Below are positions 25,834 through 34,519 of a stretch of 62,881 bases of DNA, one piece after another. The notes beneath the pieces are model-generated. The model made no database searches. It saw only the letters and a list, made by a program, of their open reading frames with translations, and was not told where the DNA came from. The DNA is taken from the NCBI GenBank assembly GCA_031257835.1, contig JAIRNY010000003.1:1-62881 (forward strand), read 5' to 3'. Positions within the stretch are counted from its first letter, which is position 1; the number at the start of each line of letters is the position of its first letter. The position numbers and the translations under genes were made by a program. This DNA is from Candidatus Endomicrobiellum cryptotermitis. Lineage in GTDB: Bacteria; Elusimicrobiota; Endomicrobiia; Endomicrobiales; Endomicrobiaceae.

Positions 25834-27252
25834 ATGAAAGATTTTTTTAAATTAAAAGAAAACAATACAACAGTATCTACAGAAATAGTGGCGGGTCTTA
25901 CAACATTTTTTACAATGGCATATGTTATTTTTGTAAATCCTGCTATCTTATCTTTAAATCCTGGAATGTCGTGGAACAGCGTCTTTGTAGCTACAATTTT
26001 ATCTTCAGCTGTTGGAACTATGATAATGGCTTTTTTTGCCAATGTTCCTTTTGCGTTAGCTCCAGGCCTGGGGGCTAGTGCTTTTTTTACTTTTGTTTTG
26101 TGTAAACAGATGGGCTTTGTGTGGCAAGAAGCACTTGCTATAGTCGTTATATGTGGTTTTTTTATTGTTTTAATAACAGTAACAAAGTTGAGAAAGATTA
26201 TCGTTGAGGCAATTCCTGACTTCCTTAAAGATTCCATAAGTTGCGGTATAGGTTTATTTATAGCATATATTGGTTTTAAAAATGCATCTTTTTTAAAATT
26301 TTTATCTGATGCCGGGAGTTATGCTTTGTTGGATAATGGAAGTGTGGTTTCGAATAGTCAAACAGTACCATCTTTGGTTTTGTTTAATAACCCTCACGCA
26401 TTGCTTGGCTTTATTGGACTAGTGGTAATGGTAATACTTTTTGTAAAAAGAGTTAAAGGAGCAATTTTTTTAGGAATATTGATTTCTATTCTTTTTAGCA
26501 TTCCGTTAGGTCTTGTTGACGTTTCTAAAATAAAATTTTTTGATTTTCATTCTATCATGTCAATTAAAGATGTTTCTTTTTGTGCATTTAGCTCTAATGG
26601 TATGGGCATGCTTTTTTCTGATATAAATAAAGCAACCCTTACTTTTACAGCACTATTTGCGTTATTACTCTCTCTAACTTTTGACACTATAGGTACATTT
26701 ATAGGAGCAGGTAGAATTAGTGGTATTTTTGATACTAAAAAAGAAGCTCAATTGACTTGTCAAAAAGGGGTTTCGTCAAAGTTCGAAAGGGCTTTTTTCG
26801 CTGACGGTGTGGCATCTTGTATAGGCGGCATATTTGGTACAAGTAGTGTTACAACTTATGTAGAAAGTGCTTCTGGTATTTCTGCAGGTGGTAAAACTGG
26901 CCTTACATCTTTTGTTGTAGCTATGCTGTTTTTATTGTGCCTACCTTTTTCTTCGTTGTTTAGTATAGTTCCTCCAGAAGCTACAGCACCTGCTTTAGTT
27001 ATAGTAGGTGTGCTTATGATGTCTTCTTGTTTAAGAATTAAATGGACAGATTATCAAGAAGCAATTCCTGCTTTTTTCACGTTAAGTATTATGACTTTTG
27101 CCTTTAATATAAGTTATGGGATAGCTGCAGGATTTATATTTCATTGTATAGTAAAGCTAGCTCAAAAAAAAGTAAAAGACATACACCCAATTTTGGCAGG
27201 CACTTCATTATTGTTTGTAATTAACTTCATTATAATGGCTATTGGAGGATAG
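25834..27252 (+). CDS. AzgA-type purine permease (NCS2 superfamily)
   Basis: The 472-residue protein has about 12 hydrophobic segments and is predicted to import purine bases with protons. The N-terminal TEIVAGLTTFFTMAYVIFVN is highly characteristic of the AzgA group of adenine/guanine/hypoxanthine permeases. FALAPGLGASAFFTFVLC follows, and later FDTIGTFIGAGRISG and FGTSSVTTYVESASGISAGG. Base salvage would suit an intracellular or biofilm life. It lies between proS and lpd with 27 and 3 base gaps. Confidence 0.9.
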   Translation: MKDFFKLKENNTTVSTEIVAGLTTFFTMAYVIFVNPAILSLNPGMSWNSVFVATILSSAVGTMIMAFFANVPFALAPGLGASAFFTFVLCKQMGFVWQEALAIVVICGFFIVLITVTKLRKIIVEAIPDFLKDSISCGIGLFIAYIGFKNASFLKFLSDAGSYALLDNGSVVSNSQTVPSLVLFNNPHALLGFIGLVVMVILFVKRVKGAIFLGILISILFSIPLGLVDVSKIKFFDFHSIMSIKDVSFCAFSSNGMGMLFSDINKATLTFTALFALLLSLTFDTIGTFIGAGRISGIFDTKKEAQLTCQKGVSSKFERAFFADGVASCIGGIFGTSSVTTYVESASGISAGGKTGLTSFVVAMLFLLCLPFSSLFSIVPPEATAPALVIVGVLMMSSCLRIKWTDYQEAIPAFFTLSIMTFAFNISYGIAAGFIFHCIVKLAQKKVKDIHPILAGTSLLFVINFIIMAIGG

Positions 27253-27255
27253 TTA

Positions 27256-28596
27256 ATGAACTCAAATGGATATGATGTAGCTGTAATAGGTTCAGGCCCT
27301 GGAGGATTTACTTGTGCAGTTAGGGCAGCTCAACTTGGAGCAAAAATTGTATTAATAGAGAAAACTTTCATAGGGGGCACTTGTTTAAACTGTGGTTGCA
27401 TACCTACAAAATTTTTGTGGCAAACCTTAAAAATAAAACAAGAAATACAAAAATCTAACGTGTATGGACTAAAGGCTAGTTTAGAGTCTGTAGTTTTTTC
27501 TGACATTATTGAAAAGAAAAACAAAAACATTTTGAATTTAAGAAAAGGTGTAGAGTCAATACTTTGTTCTTATAATGTGGACATTGTTAAAGGGGAAGCT
27601 TTATTTAAAGACACAAATACTTTAACAGTTTCAACTGAAGATAAAATAATAGAAATTTTTGCAAGTAAAATTATTATAGCAACAGGAACAAAACCTAAGG
27701 AAATAAAAGATTTTAAGTTTTACAGCAACAAAATAATTAGTTCAACAGATATCTTGAATCTTAGAACTATTCCAGAAAGTATGCTTATAGTTGGTGGTGG
27801 TGCTACAGGTATAGAGATGGCTACTATTTTTTCAGGGTTTGGCAGTCAGGTATCTTTGGCGGAATGCCAAACCTGTTTGTTTGAAAAAGAAGATATAGAA
27901 TTGTCTTTAGAAGTGCAAAAAAATCTGTCTAGAGAAGGTGTAGAAATAATGACAGGATGTAAAACTGCACTCAACGATATCAATAAATATGAAAAAGTGT
28001 TAATTGTTACTGGCAGAGCGCCAAATAACAAATTAGGTTTAGAAAATGTAAAAGTTGAAACTGATAAAGACGGTTTTATTAAGACAGACAATTTTTGCAA
28101 AACAAATGTAGATAACATTTATGCAGTTGGTGATATAAATGGGAAAAATTTACTTGCCTATACAGCCCAAAATGAAGGTAAAGTCGTTGCAGAAAATATA
28201 GTTAGTGGTAACTTTAAAATAGTAGAAAATGATATTATCCCTCAAGTTGTTTTTTCTATGCCTCAGACAGCTTGGGTAAAAGTAAAAAACTTTTCAAGTT
28301 ATAAAAATTTATCTTTTGGCAAGTTTTTGTTTGCAGCAAACAGTAGAGCTTTTATAGAAAACAATCGAGCAGGGTTTGTTAAATGTGCTGTAGATATTTT
28401 AACTAAAAGGCCTCTTGCTTTTTGGATTGTAGGTGCTTGTAGCGACGAACTTATTCATACAGCTTGCCAAATTTTAAAGAATGGTGGCATTGATATAAAA
28501 AGGGAAATGTTTTTTCATCCATCTCTTAGCGAAGGACTGTTAAACGCTTATGAAGATGCTTTAGGGGTATGTACAGAAACTGTAAAAAAAGTTTAA
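27256..28596 (+). CDS. lpdA: Dihydrolipoyl dehydrogenase (E3/L-protein)
   Basis: This FAD enzyme reoxidises dihydrolipoamide with NAD. The 446 residues hold the FAD motif VIGSGPGGFTCAVRAAQLGA and the redox disulfide in GGTCLNCGCIPTKFLW. The NAD motif is VGGGATGIEMATIFSGFG, followed by NIYAVGDINGKNLLAYTAQN. The C-terminal interface contains the active-site histidine in FFHPSLSEGLL. gcvT starts 11 bases downstream, so the likely role here is the L-protein of the glycine cleavage system; no 2-oxoacid dehydrogenase genes are in the window. Confidence 0.93.
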   Translation: MNSNGYDVAVIGSGPGGFTCAVRAAQLGAKIVLIEKTFIGGTCLNCGCIPTKFLWQTLKIKQEIQKSNVYGLKASLESVVFSDIIEKKNKNILNLRKGVESILCSYNVDIVKGEALFKDTNTLTVSTEDKIIEIFASKIIIATGTKPKEIKDFKFYSNKIISSTDILNLRTIPESMLIVGGGATGIEMATIFSGFGSQVSLAECQTCLFEKEDIELSLEVQKNLSREGVEIMTGCKTALNDINKYEKVLIVTGRAPNNKLGLENVKVETDKDGFIKTDNFCKTNVDNIYAVGDINGKNLLAYTAQNEGKVVAENIVSGNFKIVENDIIPQVVFSMPQTAWVKVKNFSSYKNLSFGKFLFAANSRAFIENNRAGFVKCAVDILTKRPLAFWIVGACSDELIHTACQILKNGGIDIKREMFFHPSLSEGLLNAYEDALGVCTETVKKV

Positions 28597-28607
28597 AAGG
28601 ACATTTT

Positions 28608-29693
28608 ATGAAACAGACTCCGCTATATAGTTTCCATAAAGAACTTGGCGCAAAATTTGTAGAGTTTAGTGGTTGGAGTATGCCTATACAATACTCTTCT
28701 ATTATAGAAGAGCATAATGCAGTCAGAACAAATGTTGGTGTTTTTGATACTTCTCATATGGGCACATTTATAGTTAGTGGTAAAGATTCTGAAAAGTTTA
28801 TAAGCAGTGTAACCCTTGGGAATATTGTAGGTTTATCAGACAATAAGGCAAGATATTCAATGATATTAAATGAATATGGCTGCGTTAAAGATGATGTCAT
28901 TATTTATAATATTGGCGATAAATATATGATAGTTGTCAACGCAGGAAACTTAAACAAAGATTTTGATTGGCTAAACGATCATAAAGTTGGCGATGTTCAG
29001 ATAGACGATATTAGTAATGAAATTTGTCTTATTGCTTTGCAAGGGCCAAAAGCAGAAAAAGTTTTAAAATGTTTAACTGAGACTGATATAGAGGGTCTAA
29101 AATATTTTACAATTTCAAAATTAAAATTAAAGTTTAAGACTACAGAAATAACTTTTTGTTATGTTGCAAGGACAGGATACACCGGAGAAGACGGATTTGA
29201 AATTTTTATTTCAAAAGGACAAGCAGAAAGTCTGTTTAAAAAACTTATAGATATGTCAGTAAAACCTTGTGGTCTTGGCTGTAGAGATACCTTAAGACTA
29301 GAAGCGTGCATGCCTTTACATGGACATGAAATTAGCGAAGATATTAATCCTCTTGAAGCAGGATTTCAAAAAACAATAAATTGGGACAACAATTTTATTG
29401 GCAAAAAAACACTTTTACAAATAAAAGACAACCCTTTAAGAAAGTTAGTAGCTTTTGAATGTTTATCAGGTATAGCTAGAAATTCTAACGATGTTGTTTT
29501 ATACGGTAAAAAAATAGGTTATGTAACAAGTGGATCGTTTTCTCCAACACTTAAAAAAGCTATAGGGCTAGCTTTGATAGATTCTAATGTACCTTCAGAA
29601 GAGTTAGAAGTGGTACTGTATAATAATAGTAGTAGAAAAATAAAAATTGTGCCACAACCTTTTTATAAAAAATCTGTAATAAACAAAATATAA
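28608..29693 (+). CDS. gcvT: Aminomethyltransferase (glycine cleavage T-protein)
   Basis: The T-protein transfers the methylene unit from aminomethyl-lipoyl H-protein to tetrahydrofolate. The 361-residue protein begins at the ATG after AAAAGGAC; the frame extends into lpd but without conserved residues. Seen are TPLYSFHKELGAKFVEFSGW, VGVFDTSHMGTFIVSG, GYTGEDGFEIFI and a C-terminal GYVTSGSFSPTLKKAIGLAL. gcvP and gcvH are not in the window, so either they are elsewhere or the pathway is incomplete. Confidence 0.95.
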   Translation: MKQTPLYSFHKELGAKFVEFSGWSMPIQYSSIIEEHNAVRTNVGVFDTSHMGTFIVSGKDSEKFISSVTLGNIVGLSDNKARYSMILNEYGCVKDDVIIYNIGDKYMIVVNAGNLNKDFDWLNDHKVGDVQIDDISNEICLIALQGPKAEKVLKCLTETDIEGLKYFTISKLKLKFKTTEITFCYVARTGYTGEDGFEIFISKGQAESLFKKLIDMSVKPCGLGCRDTLRLEACMPLHGHEISEDINPLEAGFQKTINWDNNFIGKKTLLQIKDNPLRKLVAFECLSGIARNSNDVVLYGKKIGYVTSGSFSPTLKKAIGLALIDSNVPSEELEVVLYNNSSRKIKIVPQPFYKKSVINKI

Positions 29694-29723
29694 AATTAGT
29701 GTTATAAATTATAAAAGGACAAG

Positions 29724-30428
29724 ATGAATAAGTTAATTTTACTTTTAGGTTTGTTTTGTGCTACAGTAGCATATTCAGTTGAACAAATGGTTGAAATTTC
29801 TGTAGAAATTTCAGAAATAAATGAAGATAAAAGAAAAGAGTTAGGAATACAATGGCCTAGCGTAATTTCTGTTGAAGAAAACAGTATCCCAGCTATAGTA
29901 GAGTCGGGAGCTTTTCTTAGAAAAACTAATTTTTTGGCTACTCTTAAAGCTTTAGAAACTAATGGAGCTGCAAAAGTTTTATCAAAACCTAAACTTATTA
30001 CAAAATCTGCTACTAGTGCTAATTTTATGGTTGGTGGAGAATTCCCTATAGTTTTAACAGGTGTTGGCACATCCTCTGTTAAATGGAAAAAGTATGGGAT
30101 TATGATGAACATCACTCCTACAATTTTAACCAATAATAAAATAGATATTGTGATTGATACAGAACTTTCGAGGATAGATAATTCTGTTAACGTTGCAGGT
30201 TACCCTATTATTGCAACAAGACAAGCTTCTTCTCATTTGCAAATAAAAAATGGACAAACAATAATTTTTGCAGGACTTTTAGAAACTTCAAAAGATAAAC
30301 GTATAAAAGGTATTCCTTTGCTATGTGATATTCCGTTGTTAGGAGCACTCTTTAGCACAGTAAATTACATTGATAGACAAACAAATATTTTAATTTTTGT
30401 TACTACAAACCTAATTAAAAATGAATAA
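29724..30428 (+). CDS. Short secretin-domain protein (CpaC/GspD-like)
   Basis: Secretins form large outer-membrane channels for pili or protein export. The 234 residues consist of a signal peptide (about 1-18) followed almost directly by the secretin beta-domain. Motifs are VEISVEISEINEDKRKELGI, AKVLSKPKLITKSATSANFM, VGGEFPIVL, NGQTIIFAGLLETSKDKRIK and GIPLLCDIPLLGALFSTVNY. The N0/N1 or BON periplasmic domains of normal secretins (usually above 400 residues in total) are absent. It is followed at once by three TadE/TadG-like genes with overlaps, so a Flp/Tad-type pilus role is the likeliest. Confidence 0.85.
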   Translation: MNKLILLLGLFCATVAYSVEQMVEISVEISEINEDKRKELGIQWPSVISVEENSIPAIVESGAFLRKTNFLATLKALETNGAAKVLSKPKLITKSATSANFMVGGEFPIVLTGVGTSSVKWKKYGIMMNITPTILTNNKIDIVIDTELSRIDNSVNVAGYPIIATRQASSHLQIKNGQTIIFAGLLETSKDKRIKGIPLLCDIPLLGALFSTVNYIDRQTNILIFVTTNLIKNE

Positions 30429-30612
30429 ATTTAAAGGACAAACTTTATTGGAATTTATTCTCGTTTTTACTGTACTTCTGATGGTAACTTCAGGAGCACT
30501 GTCTTTATATAAAAATTTTTGGAAATCTAAATATAATAAAGTTTCCATGTTTTCAGGACTATCAGCAAGCGCTTTAAAAGTTCCAAAATATAAAGTTAGC
30601 TATGTTAAATGA
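30421..30612 (+). CDS. Small TadE/pseudopilin-like protein
   Basis: This 63-residue ORF overlaps the secretin end by 8 bases. It begins MNKFKGQTLLEFILVFTVLL, a short basic start, then a GQTLLEF motif and one hydrophobic helix. This fits TadE-type or prepilin N-termini, where a prepilin peptidase can cut after the glycine. The remainder is short and basic. Its stop overlaps the next start (ATGA). The role is probably a minor pilin or pseudopilin; no family is certain. Confidence 0.65.
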   Translation: MNKFKGQTLLEFILVFTVLLMVTSGALSLYKNFWKSKYNKVSMFSGLSASALKVPKYKVSYVK

Positions 30613-31211
30613 AATTTGACAAAGGGCAATCTCTATTAGAAGCACTGTTTGTTATTGTTTTTACAACGGTTATAATGTTTGCTTTTTTGCAAGTATGTAT
30701 TATAACTGTTGACGATATCATTGCAAATGAAGCAGCATTTGTTTCTGCTAGGTCTGCATCTGTGACAAAAAGTAAATTTAGACTTAAAGAAGCACAAGAT
30801 AGAGCTAAGTCTTATATATTGTTCTTTTACCCTCTGGCAATATTTTCAAATAGTAAGGTTAACCCTTCTCATTTTGTTTTTGTAAAAAGAAATGATTTCC
30901 AAGAAAATCTTTCTGCTTTTAGTATAGAAGATACAAAAGATCAAACATGGTGTGAAGATTTTTCAGATAATAAAAACTTTATAACTTTTTGGAAAGGGAA
31001 AAAGAAAACAAAAGATTATTCTGGCAAAGAGTTGTGTAAACAAACAGTAAAAATTTATTATTTTACACGCGTTTTGTTTGGTAGTTTAGTTGCTAAAGGT
31101 AGTAGTATTAAAAATAGAAGATACCAATCTGCAAGAAATAGAGTTATCCCATCACCAGATGAATCTTATTATTTTAAAGCATTTCCGGGAGCAAAAAAAT
31201 TTGAGAAATAA
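30609..31211 (+). CDS. TadE-like membrane-anchored protein
   Basis: This 200-residue protein starts MKFDKGQSLLEALFVIVFTT. It shares the KGQ(S/T)LLE motif and single N-terminal helix with the previous gene. The rest is soluble, contains two cysteines near the middle (TWCEDF, KELCKQTV) and should be extracytoplasmic. It overlaps both neighbours by a few bases, so the set is translated as one unit. TadE/TadF-like pseudopilin is the best guess. Confidence 0.65.
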   Translation: MKFDKGQSLLEALFVIVFTTVIMFAFLQVCIITVDDIIANEAAFVSARSASVTKSKFRLKEAQDRAKSYILFFYPLAIFSNSKVNPSHFVFVKRNDFQENLSAFSIEDTKDQTWCEDFSDNKNFITFWKGKKKTKDYSGKELCKQTVKIYYFTRVLFGSLVAKGSSIKNRRYQSARNRVIPSPDESYYFKAFPGAKKFEK

Positions 31212-32313
31212 ATTTTTAAAAAATAATAAAGGACAAACTTTATATTACTTTTTAATTTTTACACTAGTTCTGGTTATTAGCTGGGCTATGATGTTAAACA
31301 TTGCATGTCTTATAAGAAATAGAATGGAAATGCAAAACGAAGCAGATTGTATGGCTTTATCTTTAGCTACTTATAAAGCTAGGGTCCTAAACTTTTTAGC
31401 TAAAACAAATTATATGATAGGCGCTGTTTTATCTTTAAGTACAAATCCAAGAATAATACAGTTGTCATCTTACTCGTCAGACAAAGTAGGGGGGTGGCCT
31501 GCTATTATGAACCCTAGCTGCGAAAATCCAAGTTCAGATGTTTTGCACGATGTGATTAATACAAAGAGAAACAATGGTGTTGAAAGGGTTAAACAAATAG
31601 TTGAAATGTTACAAAAAGCTCAAGATATTTCTATAAAAAGTTATTTAGCATATCATTATAGTATGCTGATGAATAAAAAATATAATGTTTTTCTTATCCC
31701 TCTAACCCCTGCAAAGAATTTAGGGTTAAAACGCAATTTGAAAGGCATACAATATTATGCTACAAGAAATTACTGTTACTACATAGATCTTACGACTCAT
31801 CTTCATTTATTATTAAGAAGCAGATATAAAAAAAGTAAATATTCTTGGTTTGTGCAAGGAGACAAATTTCACGAACAAAAAGTTAAAGCTATTTTAAGAC
31901 ACAAAAGGGCAAGCAGAAAACCTCTATTTGCAAAATTCTTAAACATATATTTCCCGGAAATTATAGTCTATTCTGCTGCAGCTCCATATAATGTAAAAGG
32001 GACAATGTTCCCTAAAAAAGAGAGTTCTTTTACAGGTTCTACAAAGTTGACATCTGCTTTGGTAGAAGCGTTATCTGCTATGCAATTTGCTTTAATGTCA
32101 AAAGCTTTAGTGCAAGCAGCAGCTTTTCCGCAAGCAGGTCCTTTTGTAGCTTTGGCAGAAGCTGGTTTGTTTATAAATTATGCTGAAAGTAAAAGAGAAA
32201 GTATAAAACTACTAACTAATAAAGATAATCCAATAGATGCCTACTTTAGTGCAAAATGTGGTGGTTGGTCTGCTCATTTAGTTCCGTATGATAATGTTTA
32301 TGCTGAGAATTAA
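31201..32313 (+). CDS. TadG-like membrane-anchored protein
   Basis: The reading frame is open from 31090, but the TTG at 31201 gives LRNKFLKNNKGQTLYYFLIF, again the KGQTL motif followed by a membrane helix. This matches the two genes before it, so 370 residues are likely. NRMEMQNEADCMALSLATYK after the helix resembles TadG, in which the helix is followed by a surface-exposed domain. The remainder is not recognised and ends with LVPYDNVYAEN. The gene ends the secretin cluster; no TadA-type ATPase, TadB/C or Flp pilin follows. Confidence 0.6.
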   Translation: MRNKFLKNNKGQTLYYFLIFTLVLVISWAMMLNIACLIRNRMEMQNEADCMALSLATYKARVLNFLAKTNYMIGAVLSLSTNPRIIQLSSYSSDKVGGWPAIMNPSCENPSSDVLHDVINTKRNNGVERVKQIVEMLQKAQDISIKSYLAYHYSMLMNKKYNVFLIPLTPAKNLGLKRNLKGIQYYATRNYCYYIDLTTHLHLLLRSRYKKSKYSWFVQGDKFHEQKVKAILRHKRASRKPLFAKFLNIYFPEIIVYSAAAPYNVKGTMFPKKESSFTGSTKLTSALVEALSAMQFALMSKALVQAAAFPQAGPFVALAEAGLFINYAESKRESIKLLTNKDNPIDAYFSAKCGGWSAHLVPYDNVYAEN

Positions 32314-32363
32314 CCTTTAGCTTATTGTCATAATCTGACATATTTTAAGATTATGTATTTGAT

Positions 32364-32391
32364 TTGACATTGTTTATAGTTTTTTTATACT
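32364..32391 (+). promoter_or_regulatory. Promoter of tRNA-Thr (and perhaps the kinase genes)
   Basis: A perfect TTGACA (32364-32369), a 16-base spacer and TATACT (32386-32391) lie 24 bases before the tRNA-Thr 5' end. Because the histidine kinase starts 42 bases after the tRNA without a terminator between, readthrough into the kinase operon is possible. Confidence 0.8.
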
Positions 32392-32414
32392 ATGTTGCAG
32401 TATCGGCTATAATT

Positions 32415-32487
32415 GCCGATGTAGCTCAGCTGGTAGAGCAGCGGTTTTGTAAACCGCAGGTCGTAGGTTCAAATCCTATCATCGGCT
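32415..32487 (+). tRNA. tRNA-Thr (anticodon TGT)
   Basis: This 73-base cloverleaf starts GCCGATG and pairs with CATCGGC, discriminator T. The D arm is GCTCAGCTGGTAGAGC. The anticodon stem GCGGT/ACCGC encloses TTTGTAA, giving TGT. The T arm contains GTTCAAATC. CCA is not encoded. A longer reading frame runs through it but is not coding here. Confidence 0.97.
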
Positions 32488-32528
32488 TTTGCAAGTTTTT
32501 TAGAAAATATTATTTAAAAGAAGTTATC

Positions 32529-34067
32529 ATGAAAATGAGGTTTAGTTTAAGAGCAGAGCTTGTTGCGTTGGTTACTGCGGTCGTTTTCTTCGTTGTTGTG
32601 GTTTTTTCTTATTTTTTTATCTGTACGTATAAATCCTCTTCTATGCAATCCCTACAATTACATACTAAAAGACAAGCTTATAGACTTGCTGATTCGGTTG
32701 TTAGTGGCATTTTTGTAGGCAGAAATGATATTGTACAGAATTACGTTGACAATATAAGACGAGAAAGCGACATTGTGTGTGTTGAAGTTTATAATAAAGA
32801 TTTTGACAAGCTTGCCAATTATCAAGTTTTGGGTATGCAAGGTGAAAGTTTTTTAGATAGTCGCAAAATGACTGAAAATGTTGATGTTCTTTTTGCAAAG
32901 CAAAAGTCGATAGAACATTTTTATAAGTATAAAGGAAAAATTAGTGCTTTCGAGTTTATATCTCCAGTGATTTTTTATAAGCAAGGAAATATAGCTGGTG
33001 AAGTTATAGGTTTTGTAAGAGTTATTGCGTCTTTAGACAGCATTGACGAGAAGTTAGCAAAAATAATTAAGAGTATTGTTTCTTTGGCAGTTTCTCTTGT
33101 TCTTATAAGTATCTTGCTATCTGTTAGGGTAGCAAGAATATTTCTTGCCCCAATAAATAAAGTTGTTAGTGTTATTAGACAAATAGCAGACGGCGACTTG
33201 TCTGCCAAAGTCCCTATAGTTAAAACAGTAGAATTAAGAATTTTAGCTGTAGCAGTTAATGTAATGTGTAGGCAGTTAAAGAAAGTTTTAGACGTGTTAG
33301 AAAAAGAAAAAAAGAATTTATTGGATACTAAAAAAAAATTAGAGCAGAAAAATCAATTACTCAAAAATTTAATTTCAAAAGAACGGTACGAGCATCTAAA
33401 ATTAATGAGAAAAGAGGTTTTTTATACAATAGGTAAGTTTGCTGGTTCTTTAGCACACGAAATTAAAAACCCTTTAGCAAGCTTAAAAAATAGTATTTAT
33501 TTTATTTCAAAAGCAGAAAATTTTAAAAATGAAAACTCAAAAATAATGTTTAGTATGCTTGAAGATAGTATAACAAGAATAAATAACGTTTTGATAGAAC
33601 TTTTAGATTATTCTGAAGTGAGTAAGATAAATAGAACTCAACGTTATGTGGATGAATTAATTAAGAAAGTTATCGAAACTACTAGAGTTCCAAGCAATAT
33701 AAGCTTGAAAATGGATTTAAAACATGTTGCTGTTTTAGTTGATAATGATAATTTTAAGAAGGTAATAAGTCACTTGTTTGCAAATGCTGTAGCTGCAATG
33801 CCGTCTGGCGGTGAGATTTTTATTGGTGTAGGCAAAGTAGGCAATAAGTTAGAATTAAAAATAAAGGATACAGGCTGTGGTATTGACGATGGCACAATAA
33901 AAAATATTTATGAGCCTTTATATACAACAAAACTGAAAGGAATAGGTTTAGGCTTAGCGGTAGTAAAAAAAATTGTAGAATTACATGAAGGTATAATTTT
34001 TGTGAACAGTAAAATTAATGTAGGTACAGAATTTATTATACATATACCATATATTTTAGAGTATTAA
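32529..34067 (+). CDS. Membrane sensor histidine kinase
   Basis: The product is 512 residues from the ATG at 32529; an upstream extension would run through tRNA-Thr and is rejected. The domains are: membrane helix at about 9-33, extracytoplasmic sensor of about 145 residues, second helix about 181-200, HAMP (200-250) and a coiled coil. HisKA follows with SLAHEIKNPLASLKN (phospho-acceptor H310), then HATPase_c with NAVAAMPSGG, DTGCGIDD and GIGLGLAVVKKI. The signal is unknown. A response regulator follows after 13 bases, the expected partner. Confidence 0.92.
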   Translation: MKMRFSLRAELVALVTAVVFFVVVVFSYFFICTYKSSSMQSLQLHTKRQAYRLADSVVSGIFVGRNDIVQNYVDNIRRESDIVCVEVYNKDFDKLANYQVLGMQGESFLDSRKMTENVDVLFAKQKSIEHFYKYKGKISAFEFISPVIFYKQGNIAGEVIGFVRVIASLDSIDEKLAKIIKSIVSLAVSLVLISILLSVRVARIFLAPINKVVSVIRQIADGDLSAKVPIVKTVELRILAVAVNVMCRQLKKVLDVLEKEKKNLLDTKKKLEQKNQLLKNLISKERYEHLKLMRKEVFYTIGKFAGSLAHEIKNPLASLKNSIYFISKAENFKNENSKIMFSMLEDSITRINNVLIELLDYSEVSKINRTQRYVDELIKKVIETTRVPSNISLKMDLKHVAVLVDNDNFKKVISHLFANAVAAMPSGGEIFIGVGKVGNKLELKIKDTGCGIDDGTIKNIYEPLYTTKLKGIGLGLAVVKKIVELHEGIIFVNSKINVGTEFIIHIPYILEY

Positions 34068-34080
34068 GGAGAAAATAGAA

Positions 34081-34446
34081 GTGCAAAATAAGTCTAATAT
34101 ATTGCTTGTAGATGATGAATACTCAGTTAGTTTTTCATTGATCAATATTTTAGTGATGGAACATTATAAAGTTACATCATCAAATAATGGTAAAGATGCT
34201 ATAGAAACTGTAAAAAATAGTAATTTTGGTATGGCTTTTTTTGATATAAGATTGCCAGATATGACTGGTGTTGAACTACTGAGAGCAGTTAGGGACTTTA
34301 ATAGTAGCTTAATTATTATTATGATGACAGCGTATGCAAAGAATAATCTTATAGAAGAGGCATTACAAGAAGGTGCAGTTACATGTTTGAGAAAACCTTT
34401 TGAAATTTCAGAAGTGTTAGGCCTTGTAAAGAAATTAATTAAGTAA
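34081..34446 (+). CDS. Single-domain response regulator (CheY-like)
   Basis: This 121-residue receiver domain has no output domain. Start is GTG with a GGAG site upstream. Conserved acidic pair DD (11-12), phospho-acceptor D55 in FFDIRLPD, T83 in MMTAYA and K105 in LRKPFE are all present, so phosphotransfer should work. Without a DNA-binding domain it must act by protein contact or in a relay between the two adjacent kinases. Its stop codon lies inside a 23-base inverted repeat. Confidence 0.9.
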   Translation: MQNKSNILLVDDEYSVSFSLINILVMEHYKVTSSNNGKDAIETVKNSNFGMAFFDIRLPDMTGVELLRAVRDFNSSLIIIMMTAYAKNNLIEEALQEGAVTCLRKPFEISEVLGLVKKLIK

Positions 34447-34483
34447 CAAAATCACTTTTCAAAGTGATTTTGTTACTTAATTA
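34436..34483 (+). terminator. Long perfect inverted repeat over the regulator stop codon
   Basis: Two perfectly complementary arms of 23 bases (34436-34458 and 34461-34483) are separated by only TC. The left arm includes the stop codon of the response regulator. A T-run follows only after 10 bases (34494-34501), so it may be a terminator or an mRNA-processing or stability element reducing expression of the downstream kinase. As duplex DNA it would also be a symmetric protein-binding site. Confidence 0.7.
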
Positions 34484-34519
34484 GCTAATAATATTTTTTT
34501 TGGCTATGGAGGCTGATAC

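Noticed and set aside
32364-32528. Upstream extension of the histidine kinase frame
   Set aside because: It runs through a complete tRNA-Thr and the start MKMRFSLRAE at 32529 is directly followed by a normal membrane helix.
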